Below, piece by piece: positions 38,698-47,481 of a stretch of DNA of 64,000 nucleotides (positions within the stretch are counted from its first letter, which is position 1; every line of letters begins with the position of its first letter). A program made the translations under genes and the position numbers. Source of the stretch: Methylococcus capsulatus (GTDB lineage Bacteria; Pseudomonadota; Gammaproteobacteria; Methylococcales; Methylococcaceae); the NCBI RefSeq assembly GCF_036864975.1, contig NZ_CP104311.1, forward strand, positions 1,466,001-1,530,000, given 5' to 3'. The notes under the pieces were generated by a model. That model was not told the DNA's origin and searched no databases. It saw nothing but the letters and a program-made list of their open reading frames with translations.

Positions 38698-39171
38698 TCA
38701 TCGGGCCAGATCCGGCCAGCCAGTCCGGCTCCATAGCGGGTTGAGGGCGTTTTGGCGATCGCCATGCCTGGCCCAGATCGGGCATCCAAACCAGCGGACC
38801 ATTTGCCACATGAGCCTTTGTGTCCACGGTCCTGTGCCGGACCAGGGGTCGGCCTCCATGGCTTCCCTGAAGATGTTGTCCGCTTCCTCACGGGTCAGCG
38901 GGCGGGTGCCACCCTTCTCCAGAGGGAGTCTGTGGGTTTGGTAAGCATAGTCATGGATGACGGCGGGACGGATCGCCCGTCCTCCAGCCAGCAGATAGGC
39001 GAGTGGAAGTCGCGGCACCGACGCGAAATCGGTGACAAACTCGTCCGGAATGTACACGGACTCGCCCAGGAAAGCCGATTCATAGCGAAGAGGTGTCAGC
39101 GTGATCCAATTGGCCGCGCCTTCACCCCAGCCGTAGAGGCGTACCTCCAAATCATTCAGGAACTGGCTCAT
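38698..39171 (-). CDS. DUF1353 domain protein (phage-type)
   Basis: A 157-residue protein with the DUF1353 pattern: WITLTPLRYES, VYIPDEFVTDFASVPR, RPAVIHDYAYQTH and EADNIFREAMEADP. The family is common in phages, often near lysis or tail genes, and its function is unknown. It stands alone here, next to a tRNA, with no other phage gene, so it may be a leftover of an integrated element. I chose ATG 39171 (MSQFLNDLEV). Confidence 0.78.
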   Translation of the reverse strand: MSQFLNDLEVRLYGWGEGAANWITLTPLRYESAFLGESVYIPDEFVTDFASVPRLPLAYLLAGGRAIRPAVIHDYAYQTHRLPLEKGGTRPLTREEADNIFREAMEADPWSGTGPWTQRLMWQMVRWFGCPIWARHGDRQNALNPLWSRTGWPDLAR

Positions 39172-39488
39172 AGCGATCCACTCCACTCAAAAATCGGGGT
39201 CGGCCAAGCCCGGATGCGATGCTGCTGGCCGGGACTGGATTATACACGGCGGCGGCAGGGACTTTTGGGGAGTATCGTACCGGCCTGACGACGCGATGTC
39301 GGAACTGGTAGCAACTGGCTATGGTCTAATTTGTCGATAGGCGCGTCCACGGCGAAGCAAAGCAAGGAGGTTGCGCACGTACCGGCATCGCGTCCCCCTG
39401 AGTCCCTGCCGCCGATTCCCTCGAATCGGCGCGCAAGGCGGCAAAATAAGCCGGGTAACTGGCTGGCAGATCTGCGAGGTCGGGTACT
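39172..39488. other. Non-coding stretch, nothing recognised
   Basis: About 317 nt between the DUF1353 start and a small membrane-protein frame. I found no convincing gene, RNA, hairpin or promoter. It could hold the promoter of the leftward DUF1353 gene. Confidence 0.5.
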
Positions 39489-39704
39489 ATGTTCGAAAAT
39501 TTCTTCGCTGAATTCAACGCTTATCTCCTCGGCCATCCGGCATTTCTGGCCAAACTGAAGTTCTTGTTTTGGTTGAAATATTGGATTCTGATCGGGCTGA
39601 TGGCGGTTTTCATCTATCTCCTTTACAAGGAGCGGCATGCCGACGGCAACTCGCCGAGCCACAAGCCTGATACTTTGCGTGGCTATAATTCATTCGAAGC
39701 CTGA
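39489..39704 (+). CDS. Small single-span membrane protein, unknown
   Basis: A 71-residue frame: an amphipathic start (MFENFFAEFNAYLLGHPAF), one clear membrane helix (FLFWLKYWILIGLMAVFIYLLY) and a polar tail. A GAGGT lies about 11 nt upstream of the ATG. I do not recognise the family. Hydrophobic pattern and ribosome site favour a real gene, but the short length leaves doubt. Confidence 0.45.
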   Translation: MFENFFAEFNAYLLGHPAFLAKLKFLFWLKYWILIGLMAVFIYLLYKERHADGNSPSHKPDTLRGYNSFEA

Positions 39705-39884
39705 CATTTAAAGTCGGGCGGGATCGTGAGTAACGGGCCAATGCCGGCGTCGCCCACGTTCCCGCTGGGCAGCTTCGTCAAGGTTGACGTGATATGCAGA
39801 TTGCAAGGCGAGCCTTCGCTTCTACCGGCAAACGCTCCCGAAGCGGATCCTGTTTTTTGAATGTAAAGACGAGGAGGACCGACC

Positions 39885-40211
39885 ATGTTTGCGAAATCTT
39901 TTCTGATGTTGGCCGCCCTGCTGGGCGCTTCTGGAGCCGTCTTGGCCACCCCTAACATGTACTGGGATCACATGCAGTCGAACCTGAGCCAAGCCGACTG
40001 CGTGAGCCGGGGCGAGTCGCTCATGTCGGCGCAGACGACGGGTAGGATCAGTAAGGACGCCGATTCCGTCCGTTCTTGGACCGACAAGACCCTGGCAGTG
40101 ATCGAGTGCATTCGAATGGGCGATCACATGACCGTGATGGTGCTGGTGGGTAGCGACGATGCGGCCACCGGTAGCAAATTGCTCGATGCTTTGAAGAAGG
40201 GCATGCAGTAA
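39885..40211 (+). CDS. Small secreted protein, unknown
   Basis: A 108-residue frame with a good ribosome site (GAGGAGG) and a clean signal peptide (AKSFLMLAALLGASGAVLA before TPNMYW). The mature part is about 85 residues with two cysteines (ADCVSRG and VIECIRMG) that could form a disulfide, and ends in a Lys-rich helix. I do not recognise the family. A periplasmic location is likely. Confidence 0.65.
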   Translation: MFAKSFLMLAALLGASGAVLATPNMYWDHMQSNLSQADCVSRGESLMSAQTTGRISKDADSVRSWTDKTLAVIECIRMGDHMTVMVLVGSDDAATGSKLLDALKKGMQ

Positions 40212-40551
40212 TCCTCCTGAACGTCAGGGTGACCTCCATCCTAGCCAGAAATGCAGGAGGCGGCCAAGGGAAAAGCGGCTTTGCATCGTTCGGTGCAAAC
40301 ACCTGTCCGCAGCTCGTCGGCTCCGGCGCCGCCCTGGCGCTGTCCCTCCCCGGTGCTCGCCGCCGGTCGGTTCTATCATTGTCCTGCGGTCTGGCCATTT
40401 TGGCTTGACGCAGAGCTTTCGATCTCATAGGTTCTCTGCAGCGACCGGCTGGCGATCTGTGTCGGGATCGGAAACAGAGGATATGTGGTGCCGCCCCGGG
40501 CCTGACTGGGCTGCACGGATAAGAACTAGAACGCTTTGGCTGAGGCTCAAA
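40212..40551. other. Non-coding stretch, nothing recognised
   Basis: About 340 nt between two proteins of unknown function. There is no supported gene on either strand; open frames here lack ribosome sites and homology. A GAGG near 40542 serves the next gene. Confidence 0.5.
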
Positions 40552-41112
40552 ATGAAAAAGTGCGAAACTTGTGACTCGTCAGGGATTGGCGGGAACCGCG
40601 TCGTGATCGGTAAAAACCATGGTCAAATCCCGTATGCAACGCGCATCTTCGGGGTATTCATGATTTATCTGCCTATCCTGACTCTGCCTTTTGTGATAAT
40701 CAGCGCCTATATCAGTTATTTCCATCTTAAGCTGATGGGGGCGGAAAACGTAAAGACGTTGAAAGACTTTTTGCCTGATCGAGCCAGTTTCCGATATAAG
40801 CTGTCAAACCAGATCGTCATGCGGCCTGGCTACAGGCTCAGTCCCACCCAGTCCAGGTTGTTTTGGGTACTTAATTGTACTTGGTATTGTCCTTTCAGCG
40901 TGGGATTGTTCGAATGGCATGCTTATCTGGTCAAGCTGGTGGAGAACTGGTGGTGCCCATTTTTTCACGGACGGAAAGAAGGCCATTATCAGGAGGGCGC
41001 GATCGACCGTTCGTTCTGGCATATTTTTCCGGAGGACGTGGTCAAACTCGATCCCGAGGACCGGGATAACCCGATCTGGAATGAGGACGCCAGTGGCGTT
41101 CGGGAGCATTGA
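40552..41112 (+). CDS. CxxC- and Trp/Cys-rich membrane protein, unknown
   Basis: A 186-residue protein. It starts MKKCETCDSSG (a CxxC), followed by a strong membrane segment (IFGVFMIYLPILTLPFVIIS). The second half is rich in Trp, Cys, His and Tyr: FWVLNCTWYCPFSVGLFEWH, ENWWCPFFHGRKEGHYQ and DRSFWHIFPEDV, ending in an acidic stretch. The cysteines and histidines suggest metal or haem binding or redox chemistry, but I do not recognise the family. GAGG upstream supports the ATG. Composition is more AT-rich than its neighbours. Confidence 0.7.
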   Translation: MKKCETCDSSGIGGNRVVIGKNHGQIPYATRIFGVFMIYLPILTLPFVIISAYISYFHLKLMGAENVKTLKDFLPDRASFRYKLSNQIVMRPGYRLSPTQSRLFWVLNCTWYCPFSVGLFEWHAYLVKLVENWWCPFFHGRKEGHYQEGAIDRSFWHIFPEDVVKLDPEDRDNPIWNEDASGVREH

Positions 41113-41364
41113 GGGCCGGCGGTTGAAAGGGGTGCCGGCGCCGTCAAGTGGTTTCCATGACATGAAACTTGGGATTTCATAGGGTCTTGGGAACCGCCGC
41201 CGATCATGACAGGAAGCATGGCACGGTTTTGTTTTTCAGGTTTGTCCGATACGTAAGCGGCTCGTTATGCGGTTAAAGCAGAGCATGTTTACTGTATGGC
41301 ATTCAAAGGAAATTATATTATAGGACCAGCTGAGGGAGAGGGTTCTGCTTACCGGGTTCCGCCG

Positions 41365-42033
41365 CTAATCCGTCGGTTGCGGTGCCGAGGGGTTCGCAAT
41401 CGTGGGCTGTCGCGGACCGGTGGAGGGGTGGCTGGCTCGCCGCCGGCTCGCATCGTCCAGTCGCAGGCACAGCAGGACCGCCAGAATCGCGACGTAGAAG
41501 GCTGGTCCTGACGTGTCCCGTTTTACCAGCCAGAAATAATGAAATATGCCGGCCGCGGCCGAGACATACGCCCATCGGTGCAGGAGGCGCCAGTTTCTGT
41601 GGCCGAGACGTCGGGCCAGGGCCCGGCTGGAGGTGGCGGCCAATGGAACCATGATCAGGAAACTCGTCATACCGGCAGCAAGAAAGGGGCGCCTGATAAT
41701 GTCCCGCCAGATTTCGCGCGCGTCGAGAAAATGGTCGAAAATCACATAGTTAGAAACATGGAGGCAGGCATAGAAGAAGGCCAGAAGGGCGGTTGTACGA
41801 CGCAGGCGAATGAGCCAGTGTCCGCCGGGGAATTTGGCCAAAGGTGTGATGGCGAGGGTGCCCAGCAAGAGCCTCAATGTCCAAAGGCCGCTGCTGTGGG
41901 AAATGGTCTCGACGGGATTGGCACCCAGGCCGTGGGTCAAACTGCCCAGTGCAAGTGAGAGAAAAGGAACTGTCCCGGCGACGAACAGTCCTCGGTTGAG
42001 CAGCCGGATGGTGGATTCGGAGGGGGGCTTCAT
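41365..42033 (-). CDS. msrQ: Haem-binding membrane subunit MsrQ
   Basis: A 222-residue polytopic membrane protein of the ferric-reductase-like group. Haem-ligand histidines lie in LLAFFYACLHVSNYV and RNWRLLHRWAYVSAAAGIFHYFWLV, the MsrQ pattern. MsrQ passes electrons from quinone to periplasmic MsrP, which repairs oxidised methionine. No msrP is next to it here, which is unusual. I chose ATG 42033 (MKPPSESTIRL); the open frame upstream is polar and without homology. The C-terminal tail is long and Pro/Ser-rich. Confidence 0.85.
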   Translation of the reverse strand: MKPPSESTIRLLNRGLFVAGTVPFLSLALGSLTHGLGANPVETISHSSGLWTLRLLLGTLAITPLAKFPGGHWLIRLRRTTALLAFFYACLHVSNYVIFDHFLDAREIWRDIIRRPFLAAGMTSFLIMVPLAATSSRALARRLGHRNWRLLHRWAYVSAAAGIFHYFWLVKRDTSGPAFYVAILAVLLCLRLDDASRRRASHPSTGPRQPTIANPSAPQPTD

Positions 42034-42318
42034 GATGGCTGACAAACCTTGAGTGGACTCCTCGTGCGTTTGGCGGAAGGGAAGCGGACCTGGCATGGCT
42101 GAGTGTGCCGCTGGGTTATTTTCCACCCCCTTCCTTCATTTTGCAAAAATGGCAGTCCCCGGCCGTTCGGACGGAGCCTGTTTCAAGCCGGATAGGTTTT
42201 TCCAGGGTGTCTGGCTACAATGCCGGACGTGCGCCGCCAGCGGAAGGGCCGGTTCAGGCCGGAACTTGCGGGCAAGGGGGGCGCGATTCCTCACATCACC
42301 CATAAAAAGGAACATCTC

Positions 42319-42786
42319 ATGCACAGTGCACGCTCTCTGTTCGCCGGTCTGCTGTTGGCGGCATTCCTGACGCAGCCCGCTTGTGCGGCGAAGAAGGCCG
42401 AAACCAAAGGCCCCGCGCCCGCCGAGCAGGCTCGGGTCGACGACCCGGTTTCCACTTTCAAGACCGGCTGCAAGGCCGAACTGGACAAGTTCTGCAAGGA
42501 TGTGATGCCCGGAGACGGACGCCAACTGGCTTGTCTTTACGCGTACCAGGACAAGCTCTCCACACGGTGCGAATATTCCATCTACGATGCCGCGGCCCAG
42601 CTTCAGCGTGAAGTCAACGCTCTGAGCTATGTGGCTGCGGAGTGCGACGACGATCTGGACAAATTCTGCGCCAATGTCGATCCCGGCGAAGGGCGGCTGT
42701 TGGCGTGCCTGGAAAAGAACGAAGCCAAGGTCAGTTCGCGTTGCAAACAGGCGATCCAGGACACGGGTCTGAACAAAGCCAAATAA
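42319..42786 (+). CDS. Secreted cysteine-rich repeat (GLG1-type) protein
   Basis: A 155-residue protein with a signal peptide (RSLFAGLLLAAFLTQPACA). The mature part holds two cysteine-rich GLG1-type repeats: CKAELDKFCKDVMPGDGRQ with ACLYAYQDKLSTRC, and CDDDLDKFCANVDPGEGR with ACLEKNEAKVSSRC. Each has four cysteines in the same frame, predicting repeated disulfides. Bacterial members are periplasmic and of unknown role; eukaryotic GLG1 is a Golgi glycoprotein. AAGGAA lies before the chosen ATG. Confidence 0.82.
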   Translation: MHSARSLFAGLLLAAFLTQPACAAKKAETKGPAPAEQARVDDPVSTFKTGCKAELDKFCKDVMPGDGRQLACLYAYQDKLSTRCEYSIYDAAAQLQREVNALSYVAAECDDDLDKFCANVDPGEGRLLACLEKNEAKVSSRCKQAIQDTGLNKAK

Positions 42787-42800
42787 GAAGCCCGATTCCA

Positions 42801-42839
42801 CCTGTATCGGCACAGCCGTGCCTGCTTCGCCGATACAGG
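42801..42839 (+). terminator. Hairpin after the cysteine-rich repeat gene
   Basis: CCTGTATCGGC and GCCGATACAGG form a perfect 11-bp stem with a 17-nt loop starting 14 nt after the stop codon. No T-run follows, so it may be a Rho-type or processing hairpin rather than a classic terminator. Confidence 0.5.
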
Positions 42840-42940
42840 CCCCAGAAAACCTGTGCCGTCGCTGTCTTGATTTTGTCAGGGACGGCCGTGTCTTGCTGAA
42901 TCAAAGGGTTGCGAAGGCCGTCTGCAGGGGGTTCACAGAA

Positions 42941-42963
42941 TTATCCACAGAATCTGTGGATAA
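42941..42963. promoter_or_regulatory. Pair of inverted consensus DnaA boxes upstream of truA
   Basis: TTATCCACA (42941-42949) and TGTGGATAA (42955-42963) are two exact strong DnaA boxes in opposite orientation, separated by 5 nt. They lie 54-76 nt upstream of the truA start. No AT-rich unwinding region or dnaA gene is near, so this looks like a regulatory or DnaA-titration site rather than an origin. Confidence 0.6.
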
Positions 42964-43016
42964 AGCGGGAGGGACCGTTTCTGGTACGATAGCGCGCCTC
43001 GAATCGGGCCCGGAAC

Positions 43017-43832
43017 ATGAGGATCGCCTTAGGCATAGAATACGATGGCAGCGGCTTCGCCGGTTGGCAATGGCAGAACGGTAAGCGCACCGTTCAGGCC
43101 GTGGTCGAGCGGGCTTTGAGCCGGGTCGCTGATGCTTCGGTCCGGGTCGTGTGTGCGGGACGTACCGATGCGGGTGTCCATGCCATTGAGCAGGTGGCGC
43201 ATTTCGACACCGAAAGCCGGCGTAGTGAGCGCTCTTGGCTGCTGGGAGCCAATACCGCGCTGCCGGAGGACGTGCGGATCCTATGGGTGCGGGAGACCGA
43301 GCCCCATTTCCATGCCCGGTTGAGTGCGATCGCCCGCTACTACCGCTATGAGATACTGAATCGCCCCATGCGTTCCGCTTTGCGGCCCCGCCAGCTCACC
43401 TGGTGCCATGCGCCGTTGGACGTCGAGCGGATGCGGGAAGGAGCGGCCCATCTGATCGGCGAACATGATTTCTCGTCCTTTCGAGCCCAGCAGTGCCAGT
43501 CCCGCAGCCCTTTCCGTCACGTGCATTTCCTGCACGTGCGTCGGATAGGTGACAGGGTGGTCATGGAAATCGCAGCCAATGCCTTCCTGCATCACATGGT
43601 GCGCAACATTGCCGGGGTGCTGATGGCAGTGGGGGCGGGCAAGCGCGATCCGGCCTGGGTCGGCGAACTGCTGGCCATGCGGGACCGCGCTCGAGGCGGC
43701 GTCACGGCGCCGCCGGACGGGCTGTACCTGGGCGGTGTGTGTTATCCGGAACAATTCGGGCTGGTGCGCGATCCCATTTTCGCGCATCTGCCGGCGGATG
43801 CCCGCCGCTACGACCCGGACGTTGAATCATGA
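43017..43832 (+). CDS. truA: tRNA pseudouridine(38-40) synthase TruA
   Basis: A 271-residue enzyme that modifies U38-U40 in the anticodon arm. The catalytic Asp is in VVCAGRTDAGVHAIEQVAHF; GIEYDGSGFAGWQWQ at the start and FLHHMVRNIAGVLM near the end are signatures. It begins the truA-trpF run with a 4-nt overlap, an arrangement also seen in Pseudomonas. Confidence 0.96.
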   Translation: MRIALGIEYDGSGFAGWQWQNGKRTVQAVVERALSRVADASVRVVCAGRTDAGVHAIEQVAHFDTESRRSERSWLLGANTALPEDVRILWVRETEPHFHARLSAIARYYRYEILNRPMRSALRPRQLTWCHAPLDVERMREGAAHLIGEHDFSSFRAQQCQSRSPFRHVHFLHVRRIGDRVVMEIAANAFLHHMVRNIAGVLMAVGAGKRDPAWVGELLAMRDRARGGVTAPPDGLYLGGVCYPEQFGLVRDPIFAHLPADARRYDPDVES

Positions 43833-44497
43833 TACCGGCATATCTCTCAGGGCGAACTCGGGTTAAAATTTGTGGTTTCACGCAGGTCGAGGATGCGGCT
43901 TGCGCAGTGGCTCTGGGTGCCGATGCTCTGGGTCTGGTGTTCTACGGTCCCAGTCCGCGCAACGTGAGCATCGGTCAGGCGCAGGCCATCGCCGCGGCCG
44001 TCCCGGCATTCGTCACCGTGGTGGGTCTGTTCGTGGATGCCGAGCCGGCGCTGGTTCGGGAGATTTGCGCTGGCGTGCGGATCGATCTGTTGCAGTTTCA
44101 CGGCGTAGAAACCCCGGAGTATTGCGCTGACTTCGGCCGGCCGTTCATCAAGGCTTTGCGGATGAAGCCAGGTGTCGATGTCGGGACCGAAGCACGCCGG
44201 TATGCCGGTGCCGCCGGTTTGCTGCTCGATGCCTACCAGCCGGGAGAGCAGGGCGGAACCGGGATGACGTTCGACTGGCGCAGGGCTGAAACCGATTGCG
44301 GTCTGCCGTTGATCCTGGCGGGCGGGCTCACCCCGGCCAATGTGAGAGTAGCCCTGGGAACGGCGAAGCCTTACGCGGTGGATGTATCGAGTGGGGTGGA
44401 GAGGGAGCGGAAGGGAATCAAGGACCACGACAAAATGGCGGCGTTTTTACGCGAGGTGTACGAATTTGACTATGCGAGAAGAGATTCAGCCCTATAA
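43829..44497 (+). CDS. trpF: Phosphoribosylanthranilate isomerase
   Basis: A 222-residue TIM-barrel enzyme, the third step from chorismate to tryptophan. The barrel starts [13 protein letters not shown] with the catalytic Cys; the second catalytic residue is in VVGLFVDAE, and [11 protein letters not shown] and [16 protein letters not shown] bind phosphate. It overlaps truA by 4 nt (ATGA) and trpB by 26 nt, so all are co-translated. Confidence 0.96.
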   Translation: MIPAYLSGRTRVKICGFTQVEDAACAVALGADALGLVFYGPSPRNVSIGQAQAIAAAVPAFVTVVGLFVDAEPALVREICAGVRIDLLQFHGVETPEYCADFGRPFIKALRMKPGVDVGTEARRYAGAAGLLLDAYQPGEQGGTGMTFDWRRAETDCGLPLILAGGLTPANVRVALGTAKPYAVDVSSGVERERKGIKDHDKMAAFLREVYEFDYARRDSAL

Positions 44498-45683
44498 CCT
44501 GCCGGATGACCGCGGTCACTTTGGACCTTATGGCGGCATTTTCGTCGCCGAAACCCTGATGGAGCCGCTGGAGGAGCTGAAAGCCGCCTACCATCGCTAC
44601 ATGAAGGATCCGGAGTTTCTCGCCGAGCTGGATCACGATCTCAGCCATTACGTCGGCCGTCCTTCGCCGATCTACCATGCCGAACGCCTGAGCCGTGAGC
44701 TCGGTGGTGCACAGATCTACTTCAAGCGGGAAGACCTCAATCACACCGGTGCGCACAAGGTCAACAACACCGTCGGTCAGGCCCTCTTGGCCAAGCGTAT
44801 GGGTAAGCGACGGGTGATCGCCGAAACCGGTGCCGGCCAGCACGGCGTCGCCACCGCTACCGTGGCCGCCCGACTGGGAATGGAATGCGTGGTCTACATG
44901 GGTGCGGTCGATGTCCAGCGCCAGGCGCTCAACGTGTTCCGTATGAAACTGCTCGGTGCCACCGTGGTGGCGGTCGAATCGGGCTCCAGAACGCTCAAAG
45001 ACGCTTTGAACGAAGCCATGCGCGATTGGGTGACCAATGTCGATGATACCTTCTACATCATCGGTACGGTGGCAGGTCCCCATCCCTACCCCGCCATGGT
45101 GCGCGATTTCCAGGCCGTGATCGGCCGCGAGGCGCGCAGCCAGATGCTGGAGATGACCGGGCGCCTGCCCGATGCGCTGGTCGCCTGCGTGGGGGGCGGT
45201 TCCAATGCCATCGGTCTGTTCTACCCCTTCGTCGACGACCGGGAAGTTGCCATGTACGGGGTCGAGGCCGCCGGTGATGGCATCGAGACCGGTCGTCATT
45301 CGGCGCCGCTGAGCGCCGGCCGTCCCGGCGTGCTGCATGGCAACCGAACCTATCTGATGGAAGACGAAGACGGTGAGATCATCGAGACCCATTCCATCTC
45401 CGCCGGCCTGGATTACCCCGGCGTCGGGCCGGAGCATGCCTGGCTCAAGGATTCCGGCCGTGCGACCTATGTCAGTGCGACCGACGCCGAGGCGCTCGAG
45501 GCATTCCACACCCTGACCCGGTTGGAGGGCATCATTCCGGCGTTGGAATCCAGTCATGCCGTGGCCTATGCCCTCAAGCTGGCGCCGAGCCTCGGTTCCG
45601 ACAAGATCGTCCTGGTCAACCTCTCCGGCCGTGGCGACAAGGACATCCACACCATCGCCACCCGGGAGGGTATCGTTCTGTGA
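44472..45683 (+). CDS. trpB: Tryptophan synthase beta subunit
   Basis: A 403-residue PLP enzyme that joins indole and serine. The PLP-lysine motif is [35 protein letters not shown] and [15 protein letters not shown] bind cofactor phosphate, and LSGRGDKD ends the protein. I used ATG 44472 ([10 protein letters not shown]), inside the end of trpF. It overlaps trpA by 4 nt (GTGA), matching the need for equal subunits. Confidence 0.97.
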   Translation: MREEIQPYNLPDDRGHFGPYGGIFVAETLMEPLEELKAAYHRYMKDPEFLAELDHDLSHYVGRPSPIYHAERLSRELGGAQIYFKREDLNHTGAHKVNNTVGQALLAKRMGKRRVIAETGAGQHGVATATVAARLGMECVVYMGAVDVQRQALNVFRMKLLGATVVAVESGSRTLKDALNEAMRDWVTNVDDTFYIIGTVAGPHPYPAMVRDFQAVIGREARSQMLEMTGRLPDALVACVGGGSNAIGLFYPFVDDREVAMYGVEAAGDGIETGRHSAPLSAGRPGVLHGNRTYLMEDEDGEIIETHSISAGLDYPGVGPEHAWLKDSGRATYVSATDAEALEAFHTLTRLEGIIPALESSHAVAYALKLAPSLGSDKIVLVNLSGRGDKDIHTIATREGIVL

Positions 45684-46483
45684 GCCGTCTGACCTCGACT
45701 TTCCAAGTGTTGCGTGAAGCCAAGCGCAAGGCCCTGATTCCTTTCATCACTGCCGGCGATCCGGAGCCGGGTTTCACGGTGCCGGCCCTGCATGCCATGG
45801 TCGAAGCCGGGGCCGACATCATCGAGCTCGGGGTGCCGTTTTCCGATCCCATGGCCGATGGACCGGTGATCCAGAAGGCCAGTGAACGCGCGCTCGTCCA
45901 TCACATGAGCTTGCGCAAGACGTTGGATCTCGTGGCCGAGTTCCGCCGGACCGATCAGGCGACACCCATCGTGCTGATGGGCTATCTCAACCCTGTCGAG
46001 TGCATGGGCTACCAGAGGTTCGCCGACTGCGCCAGGGCGGTTGGCGTGGATGGCGTACTGACCGTCGATATGCCGCCGGAAGAGGCAGGTGAGTTCGTGC
46101 CGCTGCTACACCGGGCCGGAATCGATCCGATTTTCCTGCTGGCGCCCAACAGTTCCGACATGCGGGTTCGGCGGATGGCAGCGCTCGCTCGCGGCTATCT
46201 GTACTATGTATCACTCAAGGGGGTAACGGGTGCATCGCATCTCGACCTCAGCCAAGTCGAAAGCAGGATCGCCCACATCAGGTCGCTGACCGATCTGCCC
46301 ATCGGGGTCGGTTTCGGCGTCAAAAATGCCGACACCGCGGCGGCCATCGGGCGGTTCGCTGATGCCGTGGTGGTGGGCAGTGCCCTGGTGGAAAAGATCG
46401 CGGCGGCTCAGGACCGGCCCGAACAGGCGCGTAAGGACATCATCGACCTGCTCGCCACCATGCGGCGCGCGATGGATGCCTGA
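45680..46483 (+). CDS. trpA: Tryptophan synthase alpha subunit
   Basis: A 267-residue TIM-barrel protein that cleaves indole-3-glycerol phosphate and channels indole to TrpB. The catalytic Glu/Asp are in [19 protein letters not shown] and [22 protein letters not shown] binds phosphate. It starts with GTG inside the trpB stop. accD follows after 14 nt. Confidence 0.96.
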   Translation: MSRLTSTFQVLREAKRKALIPFITAGDPEPGFTVPALHAMVEAGADIIELGVPFSDPMADGPVIQKASERALVHHMSLRKTLDLVAEFRRTDQATPIVLMGYLNPVECMGYQRFADCARAVGVDGVLTVDMPPEEAGEFVPLLHRAGIDPIFLLAPNSSDMRVRRMAALARGYLYYVSLKGVTGASHLDLSQVESRIAHIRSLTDLPIGVGFGVKNADTAAAIGRFADAVVVGSALVEKIAAAQDRPEQARKDIIDLLATMRRAMDA

Positions 46484-46497
46484 ATCCGAGAGAAATC

Positions 46498-47478
46498 ATG
46501 ACTTTGAGCTGGTTCCATAAACTCGTCCCTTCCAAGATCCGCACCGAGGCATCAACCAAGAGTACGGTGCCCGAGGGATTGTGGTGCAAGTGCCCGAGCT
46601 GTAATGCGATCCTGTACAAGTCGGAAGTCGAGCGCAATCTCGAGGTTTGTCCGAAGTGTTCGCATCACATGCGCATTTCCGCACGCAAGCGTCTTCACCT
46701 GTTTCTCGATCCGGGCAACCGGCTGGAAATCGGTGAAGGACTGGCACCCCAGGACCCGCTCAAATTCAAGGATAGTAAGAAGTACAAGGACCGTTTGCTG
46801 CAGGCGCAGAAAGCGACCGGCGAAAAGGATGCGCTGATCGTGGTGGCCGGTCAGCTGCTGGGTCTGCCCGTCGTGGCGGGAGCCTTCAATTTCGAGTTCA
46901 TGGGCGGCTCCATGGGCTCGGTGGTCGGCGAACGTTTCGTGCGCGGCGTCAACCACAGCCTCGAGCATGGTGCGCCATTCGTCGTTTTCAGCGCCAGCGG
47001 CGGCGCCCGTATGCAGGAATCGCTGCTGTCGCTATTCCAGATGGCCAAGACCAGCGCCGCTCTGGCGCGCTTGTCCAAGGCGAGGATTCCGTTCATTTCC
47101 GTCCTGACCGATCCGACCATGGGCGGGGTTTCGGCCAGCTTTGCCATGCTGGGCGATATCAACATCGCCGAACCGGGCGCCCTGATCGGTTTCGCCGGTC
47201 CCCGCGTGATCGAGCAGACGGTGCGGGAGAAACTTCCGGAAGGCTTCCAGCGCAGCGAATTCCTGCTCGAACACGGCGCCATCGACATGATTGTTGACCG
47301 CCGCGATCTGCGGGAGCGCATCGCCGCGCTGCTGGCGCTTTTGACTCGGGACGGCCGGGCTGGCGTCGCTCCCGCCGCGCCGAAGGCGCCGCTGCCGGCG
47401 ATCGGGGAGGGCGGCGGCGAGGGCGATCTGGCCCGCTATCTTTCCGCGTTGCCGGTGGACGACCCGGAAGCCGAATAG
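46498..47478 (+). CDS. accD: Acetyl-CoA carboxylase carboxyltransferase beta subunit
   Basis: A 326-residue subunit of the first fatty-acid synthesis enzyme. The N-terminal zinc ribbon is CKCPSC with CPKCSHH, followed by the crotonase-fold carboxyltransferase ([43 protein letters not shown]). It needs the alpha subunit AccA, not in the window. The C-terminal Ala/Gly-rich tail of about 40 residues is low complexity. It is 3 nt upstream of folC. Confidence 0.96.
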   Translation: MTLSWFHKLVPSKIRTEASTKSTVPEGLWCKCPSCNAILYKSEVERNLEVCPKCSHHMRISARKRLHLFLDPGNRLEIGEGLAPQDPLKFKDSKKYKDRLLQAQKATGEKDALIVVAGQLLGLPVVAGAFNFEFMGGSMGSVVGERFVRGVNHSLEHGAPFVVFSASGGARMQESLLSLFQMAKTSAALARLSKARIPFISVLTDPTMGGVSASFAMLGDINIAEPGALIGFAGPRVIEQTVREKLPEGFQRSEFLLEHGAIDMIVDRRDLRERIAALLALLTRDGRAGVAPAAPKAPLPAIGEGGGEGDLARYLSALPVDDPEAE

Positions 47479-47481
47479 CTG

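Noticed and set aside
39240-39662. A 140-codon minus-strand frame in the accessory gap
   Set aside because: No ribosome site, no hydrophobic or domain pattern, and it overlaps a more plausible small membrane protein.
42941-42963. Replication origin
   Set aside because: Only two DnaA boxes, no AT-rich unwinding region, and none of dnaA, dnaN, gidA or rpmH nearby.
43017-46483. Trp attenuator or leader peptide before trpF-trpB-trpA
   Set aside because: The trp genes are fused by overlaps to truA and no Trp-rich short frame with alternative hairpins is visible upstream.
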